NCBI GenBank assembly: GCA_903832055.1
Contig: CAILAC010000017.1
Coordinates: forward strand, 124,001 to 188,000
Length of the DNA stretch: 64,000 nt
Source: an uncultured Acidobacteriota bacterium
Lineage (GTDB): Bacteria; Acidobacteriota; Terriglobia; Terriglobales; Acidobacteriaceae
Direction of reading: 5' to 3'
Position numbers and translations under genes: made by a program. Shown here one piece after another: positions 16,868 through 25,015 of the stretch (position 1 is the first letter of the stretch; every line of letters begins with the position of its first letter). The notes below the pieces were generated by a model that saw nothing but the letters and a program-made list of their open reading frames with translations, ran no database searches and was not told the DNA's origin.

Positions 16868-16918
16868 GTCATCCTGAGCAAAGCGAAGGATCCGCTTTTC
16901 ACACTCACACCTCACACC
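16868..16918. repeat. Dispersed repeat GTCATCCTGAGC...GAAGGATCCGC with CACACTCAC tail
   Basis: GTCATCCTGAGCAAAGCGAAGGATC contains inverted ends (ATCCT/AGGAT) and is followed by CGCTTTTCACACTCACAC. It is related to the tandem unit at 1948-2141 and to the tails at 10557 and 19279. It lies directly before the dusB start. Confidence 0.65.
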
Positions 16919-16928
16919 AGGTTTTCCA

Positions 16929-18161
16929 ATGGCCGGCAAAGGCTTCACCATGAAAAAGGACTGGGACAACCCCCGCGAGCACGTCATGCCCGCCGAGGCC
17001 CGCGTTCCCGCGTCCTTTTCCATCGGCGGCGTTCCCGTCGTCCCCGCCACCGTCCTTGCCCCCATGGTCGGCGTCACCGACACCGTCTTTCGCCGCTTCA
17101 TCCGCAACGCCAGCCAGTTCACCACCAGCTCCGCTGACCCCGCTAGCCCCGCTTCGGTCGAAGACACCGTCACCAACCAACAATCCGGCTGCGGACTGCT
17201 GATGACCGAATTCACCTCCGCCGACGGCCTCTCCCGCATGCGCGAATCCAAGCGCAAGCGCTACCTCACCTTCTACGACGACGAATACCCCATCGGCGCC
17301 CAGCTCTTCGGCTCCAATCACGAGACCCTCGCCGACGCCGCCCGCATCGTTCAGGACACCGGCTTTGACACCGTAGACCTCAACCTCGGCTGCCCGGCCA
17401 AGCGCGTCGTTGGCTGCAACGGCGGCTCCGGCCTCCTCCGCGACCTGCCCAAAATCGGCGAAATCTTCCGCGAAATCCGCAAAGCCGTCACCATCCCCTT
17501 CACCGTCAAGTTCCGCCTCGGCTGGAACGACTCCAGCATCGTCTGCGTCGAGCTCGCCCGCATGGCCCAGGAAGAAGGCCTCTGCGCCGTCGCCCTCCAC
17601 GCCCGGACGCGAGAGCAAGGTTATACCGGCCAGGCCCGCTGGGAGTGGATCCAAGCCGTAAAACAGGCCGTCAAAATCCCCGTAATCGGCAACGGCGACA
17701 TCCGCACCCCCGAAGACGCTGCCGCCATGGTCGCCAAGACCGGCTGCGACGCCGTCATGATTGGACGCGCTGCCCCCTCCAACCCCTGGATCTTCCGCCA
17801 GATCGCCGAATACACCGCCACCGGCCAGTACACCAAACCCACCGAGCAGGACCGCTACCGCATGATCCGGACCTACTTCCAAATGCTCCTCGACGAGGCC
17901 GAAGCCACTCGCGACCTGCCGCGCGCCGCCCAACTCGGCGAAACAGCAGGCAAGATGAAGCAGTTCGCCGCCTGGTTCACCCACGGCGTCCCCGGCGGCA
18001 GCAAACTCCGCCAGCAAATCTTCATCTCCAAAACCGGCCCAGCCGTCCTCGCAGCAGTAGACCAATTCTTCGAAACCCGCATGAACAGCACCACAACAGA
18101 ATCGCCAGAACCAGAAGACTCCACGCTCTACCCCGAAGAAGCCCTCACCTGCACCGACTAG
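16929..18161 (+). CDS. dusB: tRNA-dihydrouridine synthase (DusB-like)
   Basis: 410 aa, longer than the usual 320-350. The TIM-barrel opens with VLAPMVGVTDTVFRRF, which binds FMN, followed by a family segment LFGSNHETLADAARIV. The catalytic cysteine is in DLNLGCPAKRV, and VKFRLGWNDSS, ALHARTREQGYTG, PVIGNGDI and DAVMIGRAAPSNPWIF follow in order. It reduces uridines in the tRNA D-loop with NADPH and FMN. Compared with typical DusB, extra residues lie between FRRFIRNAS and GCGLLMTEF and in an acidic C-terminal tail. Alternative starts exist at 16950 and 16986; the 16929 ATG is not backed by a strong Shine-Dalgarno. Confidence 0.9.
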   Translation: MAGKGFTMKKDWDNPREHVMPAEARVPASFSIGGVPVVPATVLAPMVGVTDTVFRRFIRNASQFTTSSADPASPASVEDTVTNQQSGCGLLMTEFTSADGLSRMRESKRKRYLTFYDDEYPIGAQLFGSNHETLADAARIVQDTGFDTVDLNLGCPAKRVVGCNGGSGLLRDLPKIGEIFREIRKAVTIPFTVKFRLGWNDSSIVCVELARMAQEEGLCAVALHARTREQGYTGQARWEWIQAVKQAVKIPVIGNGDIRTPEDAAAMVAKTGCDAVMIGRAAPSNPWIFRQIAEYTATGQYTKPTEQDRYRMIRTYFQMLLDEAEATRDLPRAAQLGETAGKMKQFAAWFTHGVPGGSKLRQQIFISKTGPAVLAAVDQFFETRMNSTTTESPEPEDSTLYPEEALTCTD

Positions 18162-18213
18162 CTCCAGCCTTGAGAAATCAACTCAACAGGTGCCGCGACC
18201 GCAGCAAGCGAAT

Positions 18214-18299
18214 CAGGGCCAAAGGCCCACTCCATACTAGCCTGGGGCAACGCCCCAGGTATGTAGGCCAAGGAAGGGTAGAGGGCTGAAAGCCCGCCC
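18214..18299. repeat. Three-hairpin composite intergenic element, copy 2
   Basis: GGGCC-aaa-GGCCC (18216-18228), CCTGGGGC-aac-GCCCCAGG (18241-18259) and GGGC-tgaaa-GCCC (18283-18295), with the linker CCATACTAGCC and trailing CTATC. Stem changes relative to copy 1 at 2151 are compensated on both sides, as expected for a conserved folded structure. Confidence 0.75.
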
Positions 18300-18390
18300 T
18301 ATCACCCGCTATTCCGGCAATGCTTGGTGATCCACTTTCCGCCCCTGAGATGTGGGACCAAATTTGTGCAAAGCACGAACCCGGAGGGAG

Positions 18391-18443
18391 CAGTGGCCTT
18401 CAGGCCACTGAATCCGACGCCCAAACAAACCGGGCTTCAGCCC
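18391..18443. repeat. TTCA-loop hairpin pair
   Basis: CAGTGGCC-TTCA-GGCCACTG (18391-18410) and GGGC-TTCA-GCCC (18432-18443), related to the pair at 616-668 near hemH. They lie just past the stop of the convergent DUF2306-like gene. Confidence 0.65.
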
Positions 18444-18451
18444 CGGGCCTT

Positions 18452-19162
18452 TCACGCCGTCTTAGGCGCAAACTTCCTCTCGTAATACCGCGTCCAAACC
18501 GCAATCGCCGGCACCCCCAAAATCGTAGGCCAAAGCCAGACCCACCAGGCCGCCCCAAACCAGTGCCCCAGGTTCACCGCCGAAAACGCCGTCATCGCCG
18601 CAATATAGCTCGCAATCATCCCCTGCATGTGGTCAAACCACCAGAACATCTTGTGCTTGGGCTTCTTCACAAAGCTCGCCACCGACCGCCACCCCAGCCG
18701 CACCCCCACAAACCCAAACACCACCGAAACAATACTCACTGGATGCCCAGCCACGGTGATCACCCCCACCCGCATCAGCTCTGGCCGCAACACCCCCATC
18801 ACCATCAGCAGCAGGCTTGATGCCACCGTAATCCCCGCCGCCAGCCAATCCACAAACCTGGCCCGCCCACCCTTGTACATATCTTTCAGATACAGCACCC
18901 GGTACCCCGAAAACGAAGCATAAAAACTGAACACCGCCACCATCGCCAGAAACCAGATCGGCAGCAGAAACGACAGCGACAGCGCCGTAACCGCAACCCC
19001 CGCCATAGCCCAGAAATAAATCTTCCCCCAAAGCCGGTGCGTCTTACCGCCCTTCACTGTGGCCAGCGCCACCGGCGCGCAAACAAACCCCACCACCCCG
19101 CAAGCAATGTGCAGCGTCAACAATACCTGCAAATAAACCGCCCAATGCGGATGCAATCCCAT
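18452..19162 (-). CDS. DUF2306-like polytopic membrane protein
   Basis: 236 aa from the ATG at 19162 with GGGGTGA just upstream. It has about seven hydrophobic segments. The N-terminal LTLHIACGVVGFVCAPVALA followed by KGGKTHRLWGKIYFWAM gives the His-Gly and HRxxG-type pattern seen in DUF2306 membrane proteins; another conserved-looking patch is WWFDHMQGMIASYIAAMTAF. Histidines in membrane segments hint at heme or metal binding, but this is inference. It lies alone between dusB and the CxxCH toroid gene. Confidence 0.55.
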   Translation of the reverse strand: MGLHPHWAVYLQVLLTLHIACGVVGFVCAPVALATVKGGKTHRLWGKIYFWAMAGVAVTALSLSFLLPIWFLAMVAVFSFYASFSGYRVLYLKDMYKGGRARFVDWLAAGITVASSLLLMVMGVLRPELMRVGVITVAGHPVSIVSVVFGFVGVRLGWRSVASFVKKPKHKMFWWFDHMQGMIASYIAAMTAFSAVNLGHWFGAAWWVWLWPTILGVPAIAVWTRYYERKFAPKTA

Positions 19163-19238
19163 CAAATCACCCCTTATGCAATAGCTGCACTATACAGCAC
19201 TCGTATTTTGCTCTTGTCTTCCCCGTCTATCGTTTCTG

Positions 19239-19298
19239 TCAGTCCTCAAGTGAGCGAGTCTGCTGTTGCCTTTGCCTTTCACACTCACACTCACACTT
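19239..19298. repeat. Dispersed repeat with CTGCTGTTGCC and CACACTCACAC tail
   Basis: A degenerate hairpin portion (GTCAGTCCTCAAGTGAGCGAG) is followed by TCTGCTGTTGCCTTTGCC and TTTCACACTCACACTCACAC. It links the tandem unit (CTGCTGTTGC) with the CACACTCAC tail, showing that both belong to one repeat family. Confidence 0.65.
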
Positions 19299-19350
19299 GC
19301 TTGTCCCTCCTTCCACTTCCCCGCCCGATTCTGTGCTAACCTCCGAAATT

Positions 19351-20490
19351 ATGCGGCCTCACTCCATCGGAATTCGTCTGCTGCTTCTAGCACTCGCCTG
19401 CGCGTCCATCGCTCGCGCCGCAACCCATCCCGACGTAGCCACCAAGCCCGCCCAAACCTGGGACAAAGCCGCAGCCGCCCGCTACCTAGACAGCCGCCAA
19501 GTCTGGTGGCAGGAGTGGCCTCACGCCCAGAAAGATCACGGCACCGTCTGCGTCTCCTGCCACACCCAGGTCCCCTACGCCCTGGCCCGGCCGCTCCTCC
19601 GCAAACCCCTCGGCGAAGCAAAGATTTCTGACCCCGAGCAGGCCATGCTTGCCAGCATTCTCACCCGCGTCAAACTCGGCAACCAGGCCGAAACCTTCTA
19701 CAGCGATGCAGTCCACGGCCCCGGCAAGACCCAGGAAGCCCGCAACGCCGAGGCCGTCAACAATGCGCTCATTCTGGCCAGCTACGACGCAGCTGCGGGC
19801 CATCTCACCGAACCCACCCGGCAGGCCCTCACCGCCATGTGGGCATTGCAGGAGCAGTCAGGCGAAAAGGCCGGCGCCTGGCTCTGGCAGAACTTCCATT
19901 TCTCCCCCTGGGAAGCCCCCGAGAGCGAATACATGGGCGCTGCCCAGGCAGCCATCGCCGTCGCCACTGCCCCTGAAAACTACGCGGCCGACCCAAAGAT
20001 TCAGCCCAACCTCACCCTGCTCCGCGCCTACCTCCGCCGCGAAGCCCCCGCCCAGCCCCTCATCAACCGCGTTTACCTGCTCTGGGCCTCGGCAAAACTC
20101 ACCAGCCTGATGACCGAGCCGGAAAAGAAAGCACTCGCCGCCGACATTTTCAAAAAGCAGCAGCCGGACGGAGGCTGGTGCCTTACCGATCTCGGCCTCA
20201 ACCAGCAGGGCGAAACCGCCTGGAAGCGCCACGACAAAACCGCCTTCGAGACCCGCAGCGACGGCTACGCCACCGGACTGGTCGTGCTCGCCCTCGAAGA
20301 AAACGGCATGGGCAAAATTGCCGAGGCGCAGCGCGGCGTCAGCTGGCTCATCGCGAATCAGAACAGGGCCGGGGGCGAATGGCCTGCGCGCTCGGTGAAC
20401 CTCCAGCGCGACCCGGCTACCGGCGTCGGTAAATTCATGAGCGACGCAGCAACGGGTTTTGCGGTTCTGGCGCTCGAGCACAGCAAATAG
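19351..20490 (+). CDS. Secreted alpha/alpha-toroid (squalene-cyclase-like) protein with CxxCH motif
   Basis: 379 aa from the ATG at 19351, which gives a clean signal peptide (LLLLALACASIARA). Shortly after is VCVSCHTQVPYALARP with C67-V-S-C70-H71, a heme-c-type motif. The rest is helical, with squalene/hopene-cyclase or prenyltransferase-like repeats: KKQQPDGGWCLTDLG, SDGYATGLVVLALEENG, QRGVSWLIANQNRAGGEWPA and a final SDAATGFAVLALE. The DxDD of true class II cyclases is not seen, so cyclase activity is doubtful. It may be a periplasmic structural or carbohydrate/lipid-binding toroid with one heme. Convergent with the NucS-like gene, separated by only one base. Confidence 0.65.
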   Translation: MRPHSIGIRLLLLALACASIARAATHPDVATKPAQTWDKAAAARYLDSRQVWWQEWPHAQKDHGTVCVSCHTQVPYALARPLLRKPLGEAKISDPEQAMLASILTRVKLGNQAETFYSDAVHGPGKTQEARNAEAVNNALILASYDAAAGHLTEPTRQALTAMWALQEQSGEKAGAWLWQNFHFSPWEAPESEYMGAAQAAIAVATAPENYAADPKIQPNLTLLRAYLRREAPAQPLINRVYLLWASAKLTSLMTEPEKKALAADIFKKQQPDGGWCLTDLGLNQQGETAWKRHDKTAFETRSDGYATGLVVLALEENGMGKIAEAQRGVSWLIANQNRAGGEWPARSVNLQRDPATGVGKFMSDAATGFAVLALEHSK

Positions 20491-20491
20491 C

Positions 20492-22180
20492 CTATCCGCC
20501 GCGCTTGCGAAAAACTACCCTCAGTTCCCTTCGCCACTGCTCGCTCATCGCCACCAGTTCCCACTCCACCTGGGGCGAAAAATAACGCAGCACAACCTCG
20601 TTTGACGGATGAATGCGCAGCGACGGGGCCACCAGCAGCAGCTTTGGAAGGCGCTCAGACAACTCCACTCCGGCAAAGTATCCCTGTCGCTCAAACGCGC
20701 CAACGCTCTTGCTTTGAATCACTTGCCGGTCAGCGTTCAGCGCCCGCACGCGAATCCAGTAGTCCAGCCCCTGCAACGGCAGGTGCATGTCTTCGCCCGC
20801 CTTGACCTCCAGAATCACCAGCCGCCCGGTCTGATCCACCGTCAAAAGATCCAGCATTCCACGCTCGCCAGCCCCGATGGCCGGCACCTGTGTGTATAGA
20901 AACTCCCCGCGAAGCGCCGGAAAGAGCTCAGCAACATCAATCCGGATGCGCGACTCAAGCCATCGCTCCGGCTGCAGTCGAAACAGCGGATCGGTGTGGA
21001 TTCCGTCTGGATGACGGCTTGCAAACAAACGGCTTAGCAGCTCCCTGCAGAGCTGCTCGTTTTCTTCCGTAAGCGTCGTTTCGTTAGCTCCGGCACCAAA
21101 AGTGATCTCCTGCTGCTGGTAAAAAGAGCTGGCAGAGGCCGTCTGGCGCACCCGCGCAAACTCCAGACCATGCAGCAAGAGTCCGACCTCCGCGGCCGAA
21201 CTTGCGCGCAATTCAACACGCGGCCATGCATCTGCCGGAATCAATGCGCGCATCCTCGCTACGCCTGCACGTGCCCGCTCCAAAGCCGCCACGACGTCAA
21301 AAGCGTGGACCAGACGCGACTCCAGATTACCGGTATCGTGAATGTCGATTTCGGTCAGGGCCTCAGTGCGTTCGTCGAGAGTCAAGAGCTGAAAACTGGC
21401 CAGAGCCGGATTGAGCCACGCCATGCGCTCGGCTGTCGTGCGCCATGCGCCCTCGGGGACGATGACCTTGAGACCACCAAAGTGCTGGGGGCCGCCGGAT
21501 TTCCTGCCCGCCGCATGCTCCCGGCAGTGATCCAGCCACAGCAACCCGAGCGTCAGAACGCCGTCGACCATTGCGCTGGATTCGTCCGCACCGACCCCGA
21601 TGACAGCCTCAGCGATCATGCCTTTTGACCCTCGCAGCAGCCGTCCGCGCACGTACGCTGGGCCAAAGCTGTGTTCGAGGTCAATGGCTGAGCGCAGTCC
21701 ATCGGGCTTGTGGTCGGGGAATGCCCGCGCCAGAACCCGCTCAAGCAGCCGCAGATACTGCCGCCGGGCAGCTTCGCGAGAATTCGGGGTGCGGCGGTCG
21801 CGGGTTGGCACCAGTTCCAGCGCAACCGGCTTGGATGCGCCCATGCGCTGGGTCATCAGCCGCAGATTCCCAGAGCGCATCTCAGCGGAGACAACGGTGC
21901 GCACCATGTTTCGCTCTTCGCTCCACAGTTGCAGCACACAGCGACCATGATTCGAGGCTGCGGAATACCGTGCCAGACGCATGTCAAAGATCACCTGGCC
22001 ATCTTCAAGCACTGCGGCTGCCGGATTTTGAGCGAGATAGCCCTCAATCGCTGCGGCAATTTCCGATGGAGAAGCTGTTTCCGCACCGCCATGAGCGGCT
22101 CGCTTTGCCACGGAGCGGATTACCAGCTCATCCTGCGGCGAAGGTTGACTATGTGAGCCGTGTGATGGCGACTGTGCCAA
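20492..22180 (-). CDS. Uncharacterised protein with C-terminal NucS-like PD-(D/E)xK nuclease signature
   Basis: 562 aa. The N-terminal 400 residues match no family I recognise. The C-terminal part has RGMLDLLTVDQTGRLVILEV, then KAGEDMHLPLQGLDYWI: Asp near 445, E458-x-K460 and a downstream Gln, the arrangement seen in NucS/EndoMS and related restriction-like nucleases. The final segment FSPQVEWELVAMSEQWRREL resembles a wing following such domains. It would be cytosolic and act on DNA, but activity is inferred. The start overlaps the last 61 nt of the YfiT-like gene in another frame, indicating translational coupling. An anti-phage, repair or RNA-related role are all possible. Confidence 0.6.
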   Translation of the reverse strand: MAQSPSHGSHSQPSPQDELVIRSVAKRAAHGGAETASPSEIAAAIEGYLAQNPAAAVLEDGQVIFDMRLARYSAASNHGRCVLQLWSEERNMVRTVVSAEMRSGNLRLMTQRMGASKPVALELVPTRDRRTPNSREAARRQYLRLLERVLARAFPDHKPDGLRSAIDLEHSFGPAYVRGRLLRGSKGMIAEAVIGVGADESSAMVDGVLTLGLLWLDHCREHAAGRKSGGPQHFGGLKVIVPEGAWRTTAERMAWLNPALASFQLLTLDERTEALTEIDIHDTGNLESRLVHAFDVVAALERARAGVARMRALIPADAWPRVELRASSAAEVGLLLHGLEFARVRQTASASSFYQQQEITFGAGANETTLTEENEQLCRELLSRLFASRHPDGIHTDPLFRLQPERWLESRIRIDVAELFPALRGEFLYTQVPAIGAGERGMLDLLTVDQTGRLVILEVKAGEDMHLPLQGLDYWIRVRALNADRQVIQSKSVGAFERQGYFAGVELSERLPKLLLVAPSLRIHPSNEVVLRYFSPQVEWELVAMSEQWRRELRVVFRKRGG

Positions 22181-22653
22181 TCATAGAGAGCGATCACTTC
22201 AGCGAGACTTTGCCGGCCCAAAACGGGGTGGACGTACCCCTGCGCAAACTCCTCTTCCGAGAGTGAATCAAGCAGTGTGACCCAGCGAAAATGCAGGGTC
22301 GCCAACAGATCAAGCGAATGCTTCACCGGCAACAGGCGGGCGTCAGCCAGCTCTGCCCAGGCTGCCTCGTTGTACGGCTTGATGGTCGGCCAGTCTTCGG
22401 TGAGCGCTAACCGGGTGCGGATATAGGCGTTGGCGTGGCTATCGGCCACATGATGGACAACCTGACGCACAGTCCAGCCACCCTCACGATAGGGAGTGTC
22501 GAGCTGCGCATCGCTCAATCCTTCCACTGCAGCGGTGAGACGCTCTGGCAGCATACGCAGAGTCTGAATGTGGGCCGCCCGGATACCGGCCATACTGCTG
22601 GCTGGGCGGCTGAAATGGCCAATTGGATAGCGCAGATCGCTCACTTCAATCAT
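22120..22653 (-). CDS. DinB-superfamily putative metal-dependent hydrolase (YfiT/BstA-like)
   Basis: 177 aa, the usual size. It opens DLRYPIGHFSRPA and contains GGWTVRQVVHHVADSHANA, LTEDWPTIKPYNEAAWAEL and a final ALYDWHSRHHTAHI. The three histidines that bind the metal (HHVADSH... WHSRHHTAHI) are intact. Relatives transfer bacillithiol or hydrolyse small substrates; the substrate here is unknown. It overlaps the start of the following 562-aa nuclease-like gene by 61 nt. Its own start is the ATG at 22653 and the promoter region would lie in the 323-bp spacer to the right. Confidence 0.85.
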   Translation of the reverse strand: MIEVSDLRYPIGHFSRPASSMAGIRAAHIQTLRMLPERLTAAVEGLSDAQLDTPYREGGWTVRQVVHHVADSHANAYIRTRLALTEDWPTIKPYNEAAWAELADARLLPVKHSLDLLATLHFRWVTLLDSLSEEEFAQGYVHPVLGRQSLAEVIALYDWHSRHHTAHIVNLRRRMSW

Positions 22654-22976
22654 CGTTCAAACCTCGAACACCCAGTGTACAAGTCGCTCTAGAGATTCAA
22701 CCGGCATATTCATCATTGGCAAGGTCGGCTGCGCCCGGTTTGGGAAATCTGCTCAAGCGAGTGAAGGCATGGGTAGTCTCAGCAGCAGATACAGTGCGGG
22801 AAGGAGCGGCGGTGTGGGCTGGCTTCATGGTCGTTCACGGCTTGTGTGAGGTGGATCAGGAAACTGACCGTGCTGACCGTCTTGCTTGATTCTTTAATGT
22901 GGCGATGCGCCTGGGTGCAACGCAAAACGGGCCCCGGCTCCGATTGAGCGGGAATCTGGAGCCGGGGTGGTTTTTT
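22654..22976. other. Intergenic region between YfiT and the His-rich peptide gene
   Basis: No gene is supported. It contains the hairpin at 22932-22967. ORFs on the plus strand (60-88 aa) lack Shine-Dalgarno sites and family motifs. Confidence 0.5.
22932..22967. terminator. Hairpin CCCCGGCTCC/GGAGCCGGGG, terminator of the His-rich peptide gene
   Basis: A perfect 10-bp stem with a 16-nt loop. On the plus strand it is followed by TGGTTTTTT. On the minus strand, where it follows the His-rich gene, it precedes CCCGTTTTGC. It may work in both directions. Confidence 0.65.
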
Positions 22977-23093
22977 CTAGGCGTGGCGGTGATGGTGCAT
23001 CGCACGGTGGGGGTGATGGTGATGCTTGCGGGCGGCGAAAGCGGGGCTTGCGCAAACCAGCAAAAGGAGAGTGGCGGCCAATAGCTTCTTCAT
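22977..23093 (-). CDS. Small secreted His-rich peptide
   Basis: 38 aa from the ATG at 23093: MKKLLAATLLLLVCASPAFA is a textbook signal peptide, cut after AFA to leave about 18 residues, RKHHHHPHRAMHHHRHA, with nine histidines. The ORF-track version (82 aa) begins too far upstream. No strong Shine-Dalgarno is seen, but the signal peptide and the terminator directly after the stop argue for a real gene. A periplasmic metal (nickel, copper or zinc) buffer is a reasonable guess. Confidence 0.55.
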   Translation of the reverse strand: MKKLLAATLLLLVCASPAFAARKHHHHPHRAMHHHRHA

Positions 23094-23256
23094 GTCAGGA
23101 AGCGTAGCACGATTTGCAGCCGCTGATGTTGTGCCGGCCGCAGCAGGAATCAAGACCGCTACGGGCGCTGGGCAGCCCGTTCCAACTTGACTCCTCGGCA
23201 TGCCGCAGCGCCCATCCGATGGCAAAGGCTCATTCCGCGTACACTAGAGAGTAACC

Positions 23257-24723
23257 ATGAGTGCTGCCCACGCCCACCCCATTCCGGCTTCCGCTTACAG
23301 TCACAAGCGGTATTTTTTTGAGAAATTTGGTATCACGGAGCGCCTGCTTGAGCGCTGCCTGGGCGAGGCCCTTGCGGCAGGCGGCGACTATGCCGACCTC
23401 TACTTTGAATCCGTGACCGCGACCGCCCTCGGCGTAGACGAGCAAATCGTCAAGTCGGCCAGTTGCGGCACCAGCGCAGGATGCGGGATTCGCGTGCTCT
23501 CGGGCGAGCGCACCGGCTACGCCTACACGGACAATCTCAGCCCGGAGCGCCTGCTGCATGCCGCCAAGACCGCCGCGCTGATCGCCTCCGGCCCGGCAAA
23601 GCACCCCATTCAGGGCTTTCAGGATGCGCCGGTCGCCGACCTCTACCCGGTTCCCCTGGGCGGGTTTGACCTCGACCTCGCCGCGCGACTCGACCTCATT
23701 CAACGCGCCGACCGTGCCGCCCGCGCCTTCAGTCCGCACGTAATTCAGGTGCGGTCGAGCTATTCAGAAGAGTTGCGCCGAATTCTCATCGCAGCCTCTG
23801 ACGGCGCCTTTGCCTCTGACACCCAGCCTCTCTGCCGCCTCAACGTCTTTGTCATTGCCAAGGACGACCAGAACACCACCCGCGGCTCCTCAGGCTGCGG
23901 CGGGCGCGGCGGGTTGGAGATCTTCGTCGGTTCCAAGAGCCCTGAAAACCTGGCCCGCGAGGCCGCCCGCGGAGCGATCCTGCAGCTTGGCGCAGTCCCC
24001 GCCCCGGCCGGCGAAATGGAAGTCGTACTCGGCCCCGGCTGGCCCGGCATCCTCCTCCACGAAGCAGTCGGCCACGGCCTCGAAGCTGATTTCAATCGCA
24101 AAAAGACCTCGGCCTTTGCCGGATTGATCGGCCAGTCTGTCGCCAGCAGCAAGGTTTCGGTCGTCGATAACGGCACCATGACCGGGCGGCGCGGCTCGCT
24201 CAACGTGGACGACGAAGGCTCCCCAACCCAGGAGACCGTCCTCATTGAGAACGGCATCCTCAAGGGCTACCTCACTGACAAGCTGTCGTCGCGGCTCACC
24301 GGCGCGGCCAATACCGGCTCGGGCCGCCGCGAAAGCTACCAGTGCATCCCCATGCCGCGCATGACCAACACCTACATGCTGGCCGGCGATGATGAGCCCG
24401 AAGACATCATCCGCAGCGTCAAGCGCGGCCTCTATGCAGTGAACTTTGGCGGCGGCCAGGTCGACATCACCAACGGCAAGTTTGTCTTCTCCGCGTCAGA
24501 AGCCTACCTCATCGAAGACGGCCACATTACCGCTCCGGTCAAAGACGCCACCCTGATCGGCAACGGCCCTGAAGCACTGAAATATGTATCCATGGTCGGC
24601 CATGACCTCAAGCTCGATGAAGGCATCGGGACTTGCGGCAAGGCTGGTCAAAGCGTGCCCGTAGGTGTAGGCATGCCCACTATCAAACTAGACAAAATGA
24701 CCGTCGGCGGCACCGGACGTTAA
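23257..24723 (+). CDS. tldD: Zinc metalloprotease subunit TldD
   Basis: 488 aa, normal length. The zinc site is GILLHEAVGHGLEADF, an HExxxH motif at H268-H273, and the third ligand is expected in the conserved C-terminal TCGKAGQ segment. Other TldD marks are VDDEGSPTQETVLIENGIL, SGRRESYQCIPMPRMTNTYM and the ending GVGMPTIKLDKMTVGGTG. With TldE it forms a hexameric chamber that degrades unfolded peptides or processes modified peptides. Its partner is 2.2 kb further on rather than adjacent. A TACACT hexamer lies 11 nt before the start. Confidence 0.95.
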   Translation: MSAAHAHPIPASAYSHKRYFFEKFGITERLLERCLGEALAAGGDYADLYFESVTATALGVDEQIVKSASCGTSAGCGIRVLSGERTGYAYTDNLSPERLLHAAKTAALIASGPAKHPIQGFQDAPVADLYPVPLGGFDLDLAARLDLIQRADRAARAFSPHVIQVRSSYSEELRRILIAASDGAFASDTQPLCRLNVFVIAKDDQNTTRGSSGCGGRGGLEIFVGSKSPENLAREAARGAILQLGAVPAPAGEMEVVLGPGWPGILLHEAVGHGLEADFNRKKTSAFAGLIGQSVASSKVSVVDNGTMTGRRGSLNVDDEGSPTQETVLIENGILKGYLTDKLSSRLTGAANTGSGRRESYQCIPMPRMTNTYMLAGDDEPEDIIRSVKRGLYAVNFGGGQVDITNGKFVFSASEAYLIEDGHITAPVKDATLIGNGPEALKYVSMVGHDLKLDEGIGTCGKAGQSVPVGVGMPTIKLDKMTVGGTGR

Positions 24724-24739
24724 TTCAAGGGAGTATGTT

Positions 24740-25015
24740 TTGACTCAGAGAATCGAAGCAGTAGAAGTGAAGCGATGGCATGGCACAACCGATAATCGCG
24801 TTTTTGGCTGGCACACAATGTCCGTGACCGATGCCCTGCGCCTGCAGGACGAAACCTTCCGCTGCCCGGAATGCCTCGGCCGCGTCAAACTGCGCCAGGC
24901 CTCGGCAGAAAAAGAACTCGCAGCCCACGGCACCCACTACAGCAAGAATCCAGGATGCAGCCTGGGCGACTGTTTTGACGGCGAAAAACGCGCCCACATC
25001 AAGCCGGTGAACTAG
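24740..25015 (+). CDS. Small zinc-ribbon-like hypothetical protein
   Basis: 91 aa beginning at a TTG with GGGAG 6 nt upstream, a convincing start. It lies 16 nt after tldD, so it is probably in the same transcript. FRCPECLGRVKLRQASAEKE, then AAHGTHYSKNPGCSLGDCFD, gives a CPEC knuckle and a later C-x5-C pair that may bind zinc. The pattern recalls small proteins carrying a CPEC...H...GC element, but the family is not named with confidence. It is cytosolic with no membrane segment. Confidence 0.5.
   Translation: MTQRIEAVEVKRWHGTTDNRVFGWHTMSVTDALRLQDETFRCPECLGRVKLRQASAEKELAAHGTHYSKNPGCSLGDCFDGEKRAHIKPVN

Noticed and set aside
16905-18065. 386-aa minus-strand ORF opposite dusB
   Set aside because: Low-complexity Gly/Ala/Asp shadow; the plus-strand frame has all Dus motifs.
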